DNA of 64,000 bases from Pedobacter antarcticus (GTDB taxonomy: Bacteria; Bacteroidota; Bacteroidia; Sphingobacteriales; Sphingobacteriaceae): NCBI RefSeq assembly GCF_900112985.1, contig NZ_FONS01000007.1:1-64000 (forward strand), read 5' to 3'. Positions 25,743 through 35,032 of the stretch are shown here, in pieces (the stretch's first letter is position 1; each line of letters opens with the position of its first letter). Both the position numbers and the translations under genes were made by a program. The notes below the pieces were generated by a model. That model worked only from the letters and a program-made list of their open reading frames with translations. It made no database searches and had not been told where the DNA came from.

Positions 25743-26468
25743 TTAGCTGTCTAGTAAAGATGCTGCTTCATCATCAAGGAACCAGGTTAATTTCCCATCA
25801 ATAGGTGTAATTAGCTGTGAAGGATATAACTCGGGGTTCTTATCGGTATCTTCAATTACATGTTTAAGCGCTTCCGCTTTAGCTTCTCCGAAAACAAGGA
25901 AAGCAATGTTTTTTGCCTTATTAATTAAAGGCGCAGTGAATGTGATCCTATAAGTCGACAGTTTCTCGACATATACGGCTTCTACGCCAACTTCTTTGCT
26001 TTTTAAAGCGGTTGTTCCAGGGAAAAGCGATGCTGTATGTGCATCATCTCCCATGCCAAGAAGTATAAGATCAAAACTTAAATCTGAACCGTTAAAATGG
26101 TCTGCGATTGCTTTATAATAGTCAGCAGCAGCTTGCTCGGGCTCTAGTGTTGTATCGACGAAGAAGATATGTTCTGCAGGTATATTTAAAGGGTCCAACA
26201 AAGTCTTTCTGGCCATTAATCCGTTGTAACTTTCATGTCCTGGTGGCACATTACGTTCATCACCGATAAAGAAATAGACCTTAGTCCAGTCAATGGTCTC
26301 GCGGTAAGTAGTAGCAAGTAAGTGGTACAGGTCTTTTGGTGAATTGCCACCGGTTAACACGAAGTTAAAACAGTTCTGCTGCTCTAAAGCAGTTTTGGCT
26401 GTCGCTATAACATACTCTGCAAGATCATGTATTAACTCGTTTTTAGCTTTATAAATCAGTAAACTCAT
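25743..26468 (-). CDS. pgl: 6-phosphogluconolactonase
   Basis: 241 residues of the DevB/NagB-like type. Markers are FVLTGGNSPKDLYHLLA, YFFIGDERNVPPGHESYN and LILLGMGDDAHTASLFPG. It hydrolyses 6-phosphogluconolactone, the second step of the oxidative pentose phosphate pathway, in the cytosol. Its ATG overlaps the zwf stop by one base (TAATG), so the two are translationally coupled. It is the last gene of the four-gene operon. Confidence 0.95.
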   Translation of the reverse strand: MSLLIYKAKNELIHDLAEYVIATAKTALEQQNCFNFVLTGGNSPKDLYHLLATTYRETIDWTKVYFFIGDERNVPPGHESYNGLMARKTLLDPLNIPAEHIFFVDTTLEPEQAAADYYKAIADHFNGSDLSFDLILLGMGDDAHTASLFPGTTALKSKEVGVEAVYVEKLSTYRITFTAPLINKAKNIAFLVFGEAKAEALKHVIEDTDKNPELYPSQLITPIDGKLTWFLDDEAASLLDS

Positions 26469-27982
26469 TAATCTTTATTTTTTAAGGGTAAAGTAAACCA
26501 ATGGAATCCATCTCTCGCAATCAGTGCTTCAGCATCCTCGGGGCCCCATGAATCTGCAGGGTAGTTCGGGAAGCTCAGGGAAGTTTTACTTTCCCATGCA
26601 TTGATTACCGGCATTAATAACTCCCATGCACTTTCTACCTGGTCAGCACGCATAAATTGTGTCTGATCGGCTATCATTACGTCAAGTAATAAAGTTTCGT
26701 ACGCTTCAGGAGCCTGGGACTCATAAGTACCTTTGTAGTCGAAAACCATATCCACAGGATTAAGTACCATATCTAGTCCAGGTCTTTTTGCCTGAACCTG
26801 AAGACGGATACTCATTTCCGGCTGAATACTTATGATCAACCTGTTTTGTTGCCAGTGCTCAGTTACGCCTGTCGGGAAGATCTGATGAGGGACATCTTTA
26901 AACTGAATTGTAATCAGTGAAGAAGTTTGGAAAAGACGTTTACCGGTACGTACGTAAAACGGAATTCCCTGCCAGCGCCAGTTATCCACGAAGAATTTTG
27001 CAGCTGCAAAAGTCTCTGTGTTTGAGTGGTCATCAACATCCTTTTCTGAACGGTAACCCGGAACCTCTTTGCCTTCAACCCATCCTTTTGAATACTGACC
27101 TCTTACGGTGCTCATTCTAATATCTTCAGGACCAAAAGGGCGCATGGCTTTCAACACGTCAACCTTTTTATTCCGGATCTCATCTGCATCAAAATTGATG
27201 GGTGTTTCCATACCAATTAAGCAAAGTAATTGCAGGATATGATTTTGAATCATATCACGTAATGCACCCGCGCCGTCATAATATCCACCACGATCACCAA
27301 CACCTAACTGCTCAGTAACAGAAATCTGAACATGATCAATATATGTTCTGTTCCAAAGCGGCTCGAGGAATGAGTTCGCAAAACGGAATGCCATGATATT
27401 CTGAACTGTTTCTTTGCCCAGATAATGATCAATTCTATAGATTTGTTTTTCTGTAAAAATACCAGTCAGTAATTTATTCAGTTCTTTAGCAGAATCCAGA
27501 TCATGTCCGAAAGGTTTTTCAATTACAATACGGCAATTGTCTTCATTACCAGCAAGGTCGTACTTGGCCAGACATTCCGCGATAAGAGGGAATAGATTAG
27601 GTGCTACTGCCAGGTAATAAATTACCTGTGTTTTAGGTCCGTATTCTTTTTTAATCTTTTCAATACTCGTCTTTAGCACCTGAAATGTCTCAGGGGCAGA
27701 TACATCTACAGAGTTATAATAAACATTCTGTGCAAATTCATCCCATTTAGCCTGCTTAACTTTACCCGCTCTGGAAAATTGATTAACACCATCCATAATG
27801 GTATTGCGAAACTGCTCATCAGTCAGCTTCTTTCTTGCGGTACCGATAATTGCATAATCCTTTGGCATAAAACCATCAGCATATAAATTATAGATAGCAG
27901 GCGCAAGTTTGCGCATATTCAGATCACCAGTGCCACCGAAAATGACAAAGATGGTTGGGTTGAGGCATTTACTAGTTTTCAT
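26468..27982 (-). CDS. zwf: Glucose-6-phosphate 1-dehydrogenase
   Basis: 504 residues. The N-terminal Rossmann motif is FVIFGGTGDLNMRKLAPAIY, and the catalytic signature RIDHYLGKETVQN carries the substrate-binding Lys and His. The product pair NADPH and 6-phosphogluconolactone feeds pgl next door. The gene lies 19 bp after gnd and overlaps pgl by one base. Confidence 0.97.
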   Translation of the reverse strand: MKTSKCLNPTIFVIFGGTGDLNMRKLAPAIYNLYADGFMPKDYAIIGTARKKLTDEQFRNTIMDGVNQFSRAGKVKQAKWDEFAQNVYYNSVDVSAPETFQVLKTSIEKIKKEYGPKTQVIYYLAVAPNLFPLIAECLAKYDLAGNEDNCRIVIEKPFGHDLDSAKELNKLLTGIFTEKQIYRIDHYLGKETVQNIMAFRFANSFLEPLWNRTYIDHVQISVTEQLGVGDRGGYYDGAGALRDMIQNHILQLLCLIGMETPINFDADEIRNKKVDVLKAMRPFGPEDIRMSTVRGQYSKGWVEGKEVPGYRSEKDVDDHSNTETFAAAKFFVDNWRWQGIPFYVRTGKRLFQTSSLITIQFKDVPHQIFPTGVTEHWQQNRLIISIQPEMSIRLQVQAKRPGLDMVLNPVDMVFDYKGTYESQAPEAYETLLLDVMIADQTQFMRADQVESAWELLMPVINAWESKTSLSFPNYPADSWGPEDAEALIARDGFHWFTLPLKNKD

Positions 27983-28001
27983 TAGAATAATCTTTTATAG
28001 G

Positions 28002-29417
28002 TTAAGACAAAACAGGATTCCAGATTGCATGGAATGTACCTTCTTCGTCTGTACGTTCAAATTGGTGTGCACCGAAGAAATCCCTCTGTGCCTGAATTAG
28101 GTTTGAAGGCATTCTTGCAGTACGCAAACTGTCAAAATAAGCCAGGGCAGAAGAGTAGGCAGGAGTTGCCAGTCCGGTTTGTACGGTATGACTTACCACA
28201 GACCTCATTCCTGGCAGAATTTCCTGCATTTTAGCTGCTATACCAGCATCAGCATACAGATGCTCCAGTTCAGGCTGGGTACTGTATGCCTGATAAATAT
28301 CTTCGAGTAATTCTGCACGGATTATACAGCCTCCACGCCAGATCTTCGCAATTTCATGCAGGTTCAGATCGTATTCGTAAGTTGCCGAAGCCTGCCATAA
28401 TAAATGCAGTCCCTGTGCGTAAGATGTAATAACGGAGAAATATAAAGCCTGTTCAAGCTCAATTATGAATTGTGCCTTGTTCTCAGCTGTAGGTTTTTGT
28501 TCAGGATAGATTTCAGCTAATTGAACCCTTAGTTTTTTATATTTAGATAAATCACGTGTAGTAACCGCTTCATTAATCGTTGGAATTGGTAACTGCAGGT
28601 CCATTGAAACCTGCGAAGTCCATTTTCCGGTACCTTTAGACTTAGCTTCATCCTTGATATAATCCAGCAGGAAACCGCCGGTTTTTGGATCTTTAACTTT
28701 GAAAATGTCCCGGGTAACTTCAAGGAGGAAAGATTGCAGACGGCCATTATTCCATTCTTCGAACACACTGTAGATTTCCTCATTTGAATAATCCAGTGCG
28801 TTTTTAAGAATGTCATAGGTTTCTGCGAGTAGCTGCATCATAGCGTACTCAATTCCATTATGTACCATTTTAACGAAGTGCCCGGAAGCTCCAGGGCCAA
28901 TATAAGTAACACAAGGATCGCCGTTTACTTTTGCAGAAACAGCTTCCAGAATCGCTTTCATTTCGCCATAAGCTGTCTTATCGCCGCCAGGCATAATGCT
29001 CGGGCCGAATCTCGCACCTTCTTCACCGCCAGAAATCCCCATTCCAAAGAAATGCAGGCCTTTATCAGAAAGCTCTAAAGCTCTTCTGCTGGTATCAGTA
29101 AAATGGGAGTTTCCACTATCTATAATAATATCGCCTTTAGTTAGTAAGGGAGAAAGTTCCTGTATAACACTGTCTACAATTGGGCCAGCGGGAACAAGTA
29201 ACATAATTCTTCTTGGCAACTCCAGGCTCTGTACAAAATCTTCCAGTGAAGCAAAAGCTTCCAGGTTATGCTTTGATCCGTCTTCACGAAGTTTGGTAAT
29301 CATTTTTGCGTCCTTGTCGTAGCCAGTAACCGCGAAGCCGTTATCGGCCATATTTAATAAAAGGTTACGACCCATTGTACCGAGGCCGATCATCCCTAAT
29401 GTATATTTACTTTCCAT
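28002..29417 (-). CDS. gnd: 6-phosphogluconate dehydrogenase, decarboxylating
   Basis: 471 residues from the ATG at 29417 (MESKYTLGMIGLGTMGRN); a frame 41 codons longer runs into the preceding gene. The dinucleotide site is GLGTMGRN, the substrate site GISGGEEGARFGPSIMPGG, and the catalytic Lys and Asn are in GHFVKMVHNGIEY. It converts 6-phosphogluconate to ribulose-5-phosphate with release of CO2 and NAD(P)H. The start overlaps the end of the glucokinase gene by 11 bp. Confidence 0.97.
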   Translation of the reverse strand: MESKYTLGMIGLGTMGRNLLLNMADNGFAVTGYDKDAKMITKLREDGSKHNLEAFASLEDFVQSLELPRRIMLLVPAGPIVDSVIQELSPLLTKGDIIIDSGNSHFTDTSRRALELSDKGLHFFGMGISGGEEGARFGPSIMPGGDKTAYGEMKAILEAVSAKVNGDPCVTYIGPGASGHFVKMVHNGIEYAMMQLLAETYDILKNALDYSNEEIYSVFEEWNNGRLQSFLLEVTRDIFKVKDPKTGGFLLDYIKDEAKSKGTGKWTSQVSMDLQLPIPTINEAVTTRDLSKYKKLRVQLAEIYPEQKPTAENKAQFIIELEQALYFSVITSYAQGLHLLWQASATYEYDLNLHEIAKIWRGGCIIRAELLEDIYQAYSTQPELEHLYADAGIAAKMQEILPGMRSVVSHTVQTGLATPAYSSALAYFDSLRTARMPSNLIQAQRDFFGAHQFERTDEEGTFHAIWNPVLS

Positions 29418-30183
29418 TTTGTGTGTGTGATTTAGGATAAGTGGTAAAGATGTGGTATTTCTCAGAAGCGTCCCATAATTTGGCGCCACCTTTGATACCG
29501 TCCCTGTTAGAGACAACGTGTATATTTGAATCCAGTTCAAAGTTTATATGTTTGGCATTTCCGCCACCCAGATAAAGCTCATCATAATTGAAAACCGTTT
29601 TATAGATTCCGATTATTCGCTGAAGCCTCTCATTCCATTTCTTTTCGCCTTCTTTAACAAAGGCTTTATCACCAATATAGTCGTCGTAATCTTTGTTTTT
29701 GGATACCGGAAGATGGGCAAGCTCCAGATGGGGCAGCAATTCACCGTCGTAAGTGAGCGAGGTACCGAAACCGGTGCCTAATGTCAGGACAATTTCAAAA
29801 CCTTTACCCTTTACTACACCCAGTGCTTGCTGATCGGCATCGTTAATAAGACGTACAGGTTTATCAAACAAATCACTTATCGTCTGTGCCAGCGGATAGT
29901 CCGGCCATTTACTTTTGGCAAGATTGACACCCGTTTTTACGATTCCACATTTAACATATCCTGGAAAACCAATAGCAATTTTGCTGAAAGGCGTAAGATC
30001 TGCAACAAGCTTAGAAATTACTTCTATTAAATCCTCTGGAGTCGCGTCTTTTGGAGTGGGCAGTTTTGTATATTCGGAGAACAATTCGCCATCTTTTGTC
30101 AGTATGCAAGCTTTAACGCTCGTTCCGCCGATATCAAGAGATAAAATATTTGTAGTGCTTTGTTCTTTTGTTGTGTTGGACAT
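29407..30183 (-). CDS. ppgK: ROK-type glucokinase resembling polyphosphate glucokinase
   Basis: 258 residues of the ASKHA/ROK kind: ILSLDIGGTSVKACIL, catalytic NDADQQALG and TLGTGFGTSL. The ROK zinc motif CxCGxxGCxE is missing. The loop ELLPHLELAHLPVSKNKDYDD is laid out as in strictly polyphosphate-dependent glucokinases of actinobacteria (PNTELGHL-type). It is the first gene of an operon with gnd, zwf and pgl, so it supplies glucose-6-phosphate to the pathway. Polyphosphate as donor is an inference supported by the nearby ppk1-ppx operon; an ATP-dependent enzyme is not excluded. Confidence 0.75.
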   Translation of the reverse strand: MSNTTKEQSTTNILSLDIGGTSVKACILTKDGELFSEYTKLPTPKDATPEDLIEVISKLVADLTPFSKIAIGFPGYVKCGIVKTGVNLAKSKWPDYPLAQTISDLFDKPVRLINDADQQALGVVKGKGFEIVLTLGTGFGTSLTYDGELLPHLELAHLPVSKNKDYDDYIGDKAFVKEGEKKWNERLQRIIGIYKTVFNYDELYLGGGNAKHINFELDSNIHVVSNRDGIKGGAKLWDASEKYHIFTTYPKSHTQNGK

Positions 30184-30208
30184 ATAGCATGTTTAAAGAG
30201 GATTGCTC

Positions 30209-30216
30209 CAAATATA
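30209..30216 (-). promoter_or_regulatory. -7 element of the glucokinase-pentose phosphate operon
   Basis: On the minus strand TATATTTG matches TAnnTTTG, 25 bp upstream of the start codon at 30183. TTG triplets lie upstream at 16 and 24 bp, neither at the usual 19-20. Confidence 0.55.
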
Positions 30217-30374
30217 TAATATTCCAAATTAACAAATTTCCAACCATAATAAATCCTTAAACCTGCTAAATTCTCGAATTAACCTGCCGAATTAAAGATT
30301 TAGCAACAGAGATAAGCCCGTACAGGCGGTATGCAGATTTAATTTGATGATAAGATGACGATTTCTTTATACAG

Positions 30375-31022
30375 TTAGGGTTGATACCTTCCTGCCATAT
30401 CTATCTTATCAGAAAGCGATATTCCTCCAGGGTTGCAACCTGGAAGTCCCTCAGGAACAGGTTGTTTTAAGTTGTCGAAATAATCCTTCCAGACAGGAAA
30501 GAAAGAATTAGACCCGGGAACTTTATAAGTCATCGGCTGAAGCTCAAAGACCGGTTCACCACGATTTGCAGATAGAAAAGCATCATAAATCAACTCAGAA
30601 CAATAATATTTACCATTTTGATAAAGAAAAGCATCGTCATATGGGGTGCCTAACTGGTCCAGTGAGAAATGGACAGCCGCAGGGATGAGCCGCTGATATT
30701 CCTGTTTTAACCGGCCCGTGTGAACTGGGTTTGCAGAACGTTTCAGGAAGTCAGTTATAGAACTTAGATGAACATCTTTGCCAATTGCTTCTACGATCAT
30801 GAGGCTATCCTGCTGCAGAATTACCATACCCATATGATTAAACTTTTGCCCTTGGTAGCCGGACGTGACCGCAAGTATAGCATCACATAAAGGACCACAT
30901 GAAATCTGCTGGAAAAGAAAATCCCCTTCTTTCAGTATTGTTTTTTCCTGAGCAGAACCTTTGTTTGTGCTGAATATTAACAGCAGGGCGAATACCAGGT
31001 AGATAGGTGATCTGAAGATCAT
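30375..31022 (-). CDS. Secreted permuted papain-fold amidase (YiiX/YebB-like)
   Basis: 215 residues with a signal peptide (cut near GSAQ). The arrangement is that of circularly permuted NlpC/P60 enzymes: a His in KFNHMGMVI (about 60-68) precedes the catalytic Cys in YYCSELIYDAF. QQISCGPLCDAIL near the N terminus is the YiiX-type opening segment. Members cleave amide bonds in peptidoglycan or lipids; the substrate is unknown. It starts 12 bp after the preceding secreted-protein gene and is part of a leftward group. Confidence 0.78.
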   Translation of the reverse strand: MIFRSPIYLVFALLLIFSTNKGSAQEKTILKEGDFLFQQISCGPLCDAILAVTSGYQGQKFNHMGMVILQQDSLMIVEAIGKDVHLSSITDFLKRSANPVHTGRLKQEYQRLIPAAVHFSLDQLGTPYDDAFLYQNGKYYCSELIYDAFLSANRGEPVFELQPMTYKVPGSNSFFPVWKDYFDNLKQPVPEGLPGCNPGGISLSDKIDMAGRYQP

Positions 31023-31034
31023 TTTGTGATAGAA

Positions 31035-31760
31035 TTAAAAGGTGTAAGTATTTAATGTATAATCAGCAGGAGGAAGAAAGAACTTTTCAGGGATGTCCAG
31101 TTTTTCTATCCGCTGGGCTTTAATACCTATTTCAAGATTACCACTTTTTGTAGTAATAGCCAGGGCACATCCCGGGACGGCTTTCAGATAGCTGTATTTT
31201 TGCCAGTAAAGCGTAGGAAGCTCAGTGGTGTACCATACATTGATTTTATATTCTTCTTTCTCGGGATGCTGAAAGACTGCTTTCTTGCAATGCATACCCG
31301 CTATAGTCATTGTGTCTGCTGTCAGATGAATCCGCAGGTCATCTGTACTGAGGACGGCGACACTGTCTCCCAACTCCTGAATTTGCAGATTGGGCATTTC
31401 AGCCGGATAGCTGGTAACCGTTTTTTCCAGGGTGTCCAACATGTAGCTTAAGGTGTCCCTTTTATCGGCAAGTGTTATGCCACCACCTAGCCCCATTTGC
31501 TCCACCCGGATATAGGTATTGCTAATATAACAAGTCAGCGGAGATTCCCCTTCCGCACTTCCCGAAAGGGCAGCAGAAAGCTTGAGTAGCAGATCTTTTT
31601 CAGTATCACCAGGGGTATCTTTACTTTCTATAGCAGGAGTACCATAATCCAGGTTATAACTGATTTTCCAGGAGGGAATCAGATTTGTCTCACTCTTTTT
31701 CTGCGCTGGTGAAGAAAAGTAAAAGAGAAGAAGAAATGTGCTGAGTACTAAATTTTTCAA
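31035..31760 (-). CDS. Secreted protein of unknown function, DUF4412/GLPGLI-like
   Basis: 241 residues. The frame opens with TTG at 31760: no ATG precedes it and an in-frame stop lies nine codons upstream. The TTG is directly followed by a good signal peptide (KNLVLSTFLLLFYFSSPAQ). The pattern IAGMHCKKAVF followed by YKINVWYTTELP recalls Bacteroidota 'GLPGLI' and DUF4412 secreted proteins, which have no known activity. It is co-transcribed with the amidase gene 12 bp downstream. Confidence 0.65.
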   Translation of the reverse strand: MKNLVLSTFLLLFYFSSPAQKKSETNLIPSWKISYNLDYGTPAIESKDTPGDTEKDLLLKLSAALSGSAEGESPLTCYISNTYIRVEQMGLGGGITLADKRDTLSYMLDTLEKTVTSYPAEMPNLQIQELGDSVAVLSTDDLRIHLTADTMTIAGMHCKKAVFQHPEKEEYKINVWYTTELPTLYWQKYSYLKAVPGCALAITTKSGNLEIGIKAQRIEKLDIPEKFFLPPADYTLNTYTF

Positions 31761-31787
31761 GGATAAAATATTTAATCTGCAATATTA

Positions 31788-31819
31788 CAAAAAAGGCCGG
31801 ATGAGTTTCCATCCAGCCT
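31788..31819 (-). terminator. Terminator of the M1 peptidase gene
   Basis: On the minus strand GGCTGGATG (from 31818) pairs with CATCCGGCC (to 31795) with one mismatch, and a run of six T follows. It lies 20 bp after the peptidase stop. Confidence 0.8.
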
Positions 31820-31838
31820 GTATCTGTATACAGATTTT

Positions 31839-34205
31839 TTATTGACCTGTGCGGGCCTGTTGCATAGGATTAGATCCTACTGACTGGCCTCTGGCCGCTG
31901 CACTTTTTTGTTTGAATAAATCAAATTTAGAAGCTTTTGCTTTACCGCCCCAGGTATTGTTACTTTCGTCGATATCTGCAGTTTCGCGCATAGGGTCGAG
32001 CTGAATAGATGCAATCTCCTGATCAAGGACATAGAATTTTGAGGCCTTTTGTTCATCCAGACGCCAGATTTGTGCAGGGATCCGGTCCATCATTTTGCTG
32101 CCGTCTGCAAAAGTAAATTCTACGATGACAGGCATGACAAGGCCACCCTTGTTGCTAAAAGACAATTCGTAGAAGAATTTACCTGCATACTTCGCTTTAT
32201 CTTCCTCACTCAATGTTTCATAGGGGAATGGGATTTCGCGCTTACGTTCCGTATCGTCAACTTTTTCAAGACCACGGTCATATCTCCAGTAGAAATCCTG
32301 TGTTTTTTTATCACGGTCTGTGTAGAAGCTAATCTTCTTGTCTTCACGGTTTCTAATTTTGGAAATATCTTCGAAAACATTTACCTGCGGACGGTCTAGT
32401 TTAACCATTTTAACGTTTGGTGAGCCAGGTTTTGCATTCACATCCGCTTTAGCAAATTTAACTTCATCAAGAGCAATGTCGCATGGGTCGGTGCCGTAGA
32501 ACCATCCTCTCCAGAACCAATCCAGGTCTTCACCACTTGCATCCTCCATGGTACGGAAGAAATCTGCTGGGGTGGGGTGTTTGAAAGCCCATCGCTTTGC
32601 ATATTGTTTAAAAGCGTAGTCGAACAACTCCCTGCCCATAATAGTTTCCCTCAGGATATTTAAACCCGTAGCCGGCTTAGAATAAGCATTTGGGCCAAAG
32701 CGAACAATGTTTTCGGAATTGGTCATAATTGGTTCCAGCTGATCTTTTGGTAATTTCATATAATCAACTATCGTGTAGGCAGGGCCTTTTTTGACTGGAA
32801 ATTTATTATCCCAAAGTTCCTCTGTAAGATATTCAAGGAAAGAGTTTAAGCCTTCATCCATCCAGCTCCACTGACGCTCGTCGCTGTTAACGATCATTGG
32901 GAAGAAGTTATGCCCCACTTCATGAATAATTACACCGAGCATTCCATTTTTGGAACTTTCGCTGTAGGTACCGTCTTTTTCTGTTCTGCCGTAGTTAAAA
33001 CAGATCATTGGATATTCCATTCCGTTGGCCGCTTCTACACTTTGTGCAACAGGGTACGGATAAGGGAAAGTGAAATCCGAATATGTTTTTACGGTATGGG
33101 CAATAGCTTTTGTCGAATAAGGTTTATATAAATTATAGGCTTCCTTACCATAGAAACTCATACACATTACAGACTTACCCTCTACAGGCTGTGCCATGGC
33201 ATCCCATATAAATTTACGTGAAGAAGTCCAGGCAAAATCCCTGACATCATTAGCCTGGAATACCCAGGTTTTAGTAGCCTTGTTTTTTACACCTTCAGCT
33301 TTTTTAGCCTCGTCCAGCGTTACAATTTCTACAGGTTCCTTCGCTGTTTTTGCCTGATTATATCTGGAGAGTTGTGTAGGATTCAGCACGCCGGAGTAAT
33401 TGATACATTCACCGGTACCACCAACAATATGATCTGCAGGAACTGTAATCTGCACTTTATAATTACCAAAAGTTAAGGCAAACTCACCTCTACCTGTGAA
33501 CTGATGATGCTGCCAACCCTGAAAATCACTATAAACGCATAATCTAGGGAACCATTGAGCCATCGTAAACAAATAGTTCCCATCTTCAGGGAAATACTCG
33601 TAACCACCACGGCCGCCCTCAACCATGCGGTCACTAATTTTATACTTCCAGTTCACATTAAACACGAACTGCTGGCCAGGTTTTAACGGTACCGGCAGAT
33701 CCACCCGCATCATTGTTTTGTTAATTGTGTAGCTGATATCCTTACCTGCAGCATCAGTAATCTTTTGTATTTGGATCCCAAGACCATTATCAGTCTGTGT
33801 GATTACTGCTTTTTCTATAGCCCGGGTTGTGGTCATTTCGGGCAAGGTCGTACTGCTTTGATAATTTGCGTTACGCAGATTATTATGCTCATTTTCGTCC
33901 AGCTGCAGCCAGATATAGGAAAGCTCGTCAGGGGAGTGGTTAAAATAAGTAACCTTTTCAGAACCGGTAAGGATCTGATTCACTTCATCTAATGAACATT
34001 TAATATCATAATCGGCCCTTTGCTGCCAATATTTTGCACCAGGAGCGCCACTTGCCGTACGCTGTTCATTTGGCGTGGTTAGTATAGTACCTAGCTGTTC
34101 AAATTTGTTTCCGTGATTACTGCCGGGATTATTCTGAATATTCTGAGCATTGGCATACTGCAGAGAAGAGCCAAGCAGGAGCAGCGCGGTTAAAGATTTG
34201 TTCAT
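31839..34205 (-). CDS. M1-family zinc metallopeptidase
   Basis: 788 residues with a signal peptide (cut near YANAQ). The zinc site is complete: H428-E429-V-G-H432 and E451 in the spacing HEXXH-X18-E. An N-terminal beta domain (about 60-290) precedes the thermolysin-like catalytic domain. The usual aminopeptidase GAMEN motif appears as NGMEY (AANGMEYPM), as in periplasmic Bacteroidota members. It probably trims peptides in the periplasm. The C-terminal part from about residue 600 is beta-rich, with no known domain seen. It is divergent from the DUF6702-like gene, which commonly accompanies this peptidase. Confidence 0.9.
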   Translation of the reverse strand: MNKSLTALLLLGSSLQYANAQNIQNNPGSNHGNKFEQLGTILTTPNEQRTASGAPGAKYWQQRADYDIKCSLDEVNQILTGSEKVTYFNHSPDELSYIWLQLDENEHNNLRNANYQSSTTLPEMTTTRAIEKAVITQTDNGLGIQIQKITDAAGKDISYTINKTMMRVDLPVPLKPGQQFVFNVNWKYKISDRMVEGGRGGYEYFPEDGNYLFTMAQWFPRLCVYSDFQGWQHHQFTGRGEFALTFGNYKVQITVPADHIVGGTGECINYSGVLNPTQLSRYNQAKTAKEPVEIVTLDEAKKAEGVKNKATKTWVFQANDVRDFAWTSSRKFIWDAMAQPVEGKSVMCMSFYGKEAYNLYKPYSTKAIAHTVKTYSDFTFPYPYPVAQSVEAANGMEYPMICFNYGRTEKDGTYSESSKNGMLGVIIHEVGHNFFPMIVNSDERQWSWMDEGLNSFLEYLTEELWDNKFPVKKGPAYTIVDYMKLPKDQLEPIMTNSENIVRFGPNAYSKPATGLNILRETIMGRELFDYAFKQYAKRWAFKHPTPADFFRTMEDASGEDLDWFWRGWFYGTDPCDIALDEVKFAKADVNAKPGSPNVKMVKLDRPQVNVFEDISKIRNREDKKISFYTDRDKKTQDFYWRYDRGLEKVDDTERKREIPFPYETLSEEDKAKYAGKFFYELSFSNKGGLVMPVIVEFTFADGSKMMDRIPAQIWRLDEQKASKFYVLDQEIASIQLDPMRETADIDESNNTWGGKAKASKFDLFKQKSAAARGQSVGSNPMQQARTGQ

Positions 34206-34271
34206 TTGAAGATTTATGTTGAAAGTCTAAATTTAAACCGTTTTTTTGTATTCGAAAAATTAAATGTTTCT

Positions 34272-34805
34272 ATGTTATTAATCGTCAGGCAATGTCTGCT
34301 AATTTGTTACATGTTCTTCAATTTAAATGCTGAAGCGCCTCTAAATAAAGGAGCTGCAGCCTTGCGGCATCCGTTGCACCTGAGTTCTACAGAAATCAAC
34401 CAAAATATAAAAACCGGAAGACTGGAAATCAGCTGCAGAATTTTCACCGACGATTTTGAAGATATTCTGAGCAGGAATTATAAAATAAAAGCCGACCTGA
34501 TCAAGCCTGTAAGGCACAAGGATATGGATGCGGTAGTCGGAAAGTACCTGCTTGCACATTTACAGCTGGCAGCAAATGCCACGAATATTAAGCTTAACTA
34601 TATTGGCTATGAAAACGACAACGAAGCTGTCATCGTTTATTTGGAGTCAGAACCTGTAAAAAATATCCGGTCGCTGGAAACAAGCAGCACTATTCTATAC
34701 GACCTTTTCAATGATCAGGTTAATATCTTCCATATCACTTGTCAGGGTAAACGTAAAAGTGCTAAACTTGATTATCCTTCTAAAAAACTACTCACAACAT
34801 TCTGA
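34272..34805 (+). CDS. Exported DUF6702-like protein
   Basis: 177 residues from the ATG at 34272; an ATG 22 codons earlier abuts the peptidase start and precedes the hydrophobic leader. The signal-like N terminus is MLLIVRQCLLICYMFFNLNA. It continues HPLHLSSTEINQN...LEISCRIFTDDFED, a pattern of the DUF6702 family, whose genes are often next to M1 peptidases in Bacteroidota. The function is unknown. It is divergent from the peptidase, with a 66-bp gap. Confidence 0.65.
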   Translation: MLLIVRQCLLICYMFFNLNAEAPLNKGAAALRHPLHLSSTEINQNIKTGRLEISCRIFTDDFEDILSRNYKIKADLIKPVRHKDMDAVVGKYLLAHLQLAANATNIKLNYIGYENDNEAVIVYLESEPVKNIRSLETSSTILYDLFNDQVNIFHITCQGKRKSAKLDYPSKKLLTTF

Positions 34806-34980
34806 TAAACCGAGCAAAAAATCACGTTATTTCGCTTCAAGCCCTGGTCACCAGATTAAATTATCGCTGCTACAAGCGTTATTTTTGAAAATAAATCAAA
34901 CGCAACGTTAATGTTTACAGGGTGTTAGCGTTTTTTGACAGTTCGCTGATGCTCAATATTCAAATTACTTTTACATTTGC

Positions 34981-34993
34981 TTAACGCTGTTAA
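34981..34993. promoter_or_regulatory. Operator 1, upstream of tetR
   Basis: TTAACGCTGTTAA, a 13-bp palindrome of the form TTAACNNNGTTAA, 39 bp before the TetR start codon. Three more copies lie before the efflux operon, so it is most likely the TetR binding site for autoregulation. Confidence 0.75.
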
Positions 34994-35032
34994 ATAGTTT
35001 ATCACTTTAATCATATAAGGACAAACTTAATT

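Noticed and set aside
29418..29540. N-terminal extension of gnd by 41 codons
   Set aside because: It would overlap the glucokinase gene, and the conserved N terminus (YTLGMIGLGTMG) begins right after the ATG at 29417.
34845..34855. CTGGTCACCAG palindrome between the DUF6702-like gene and tetR
   Set aside because: Single copy, far from any promoter element, likely chance.
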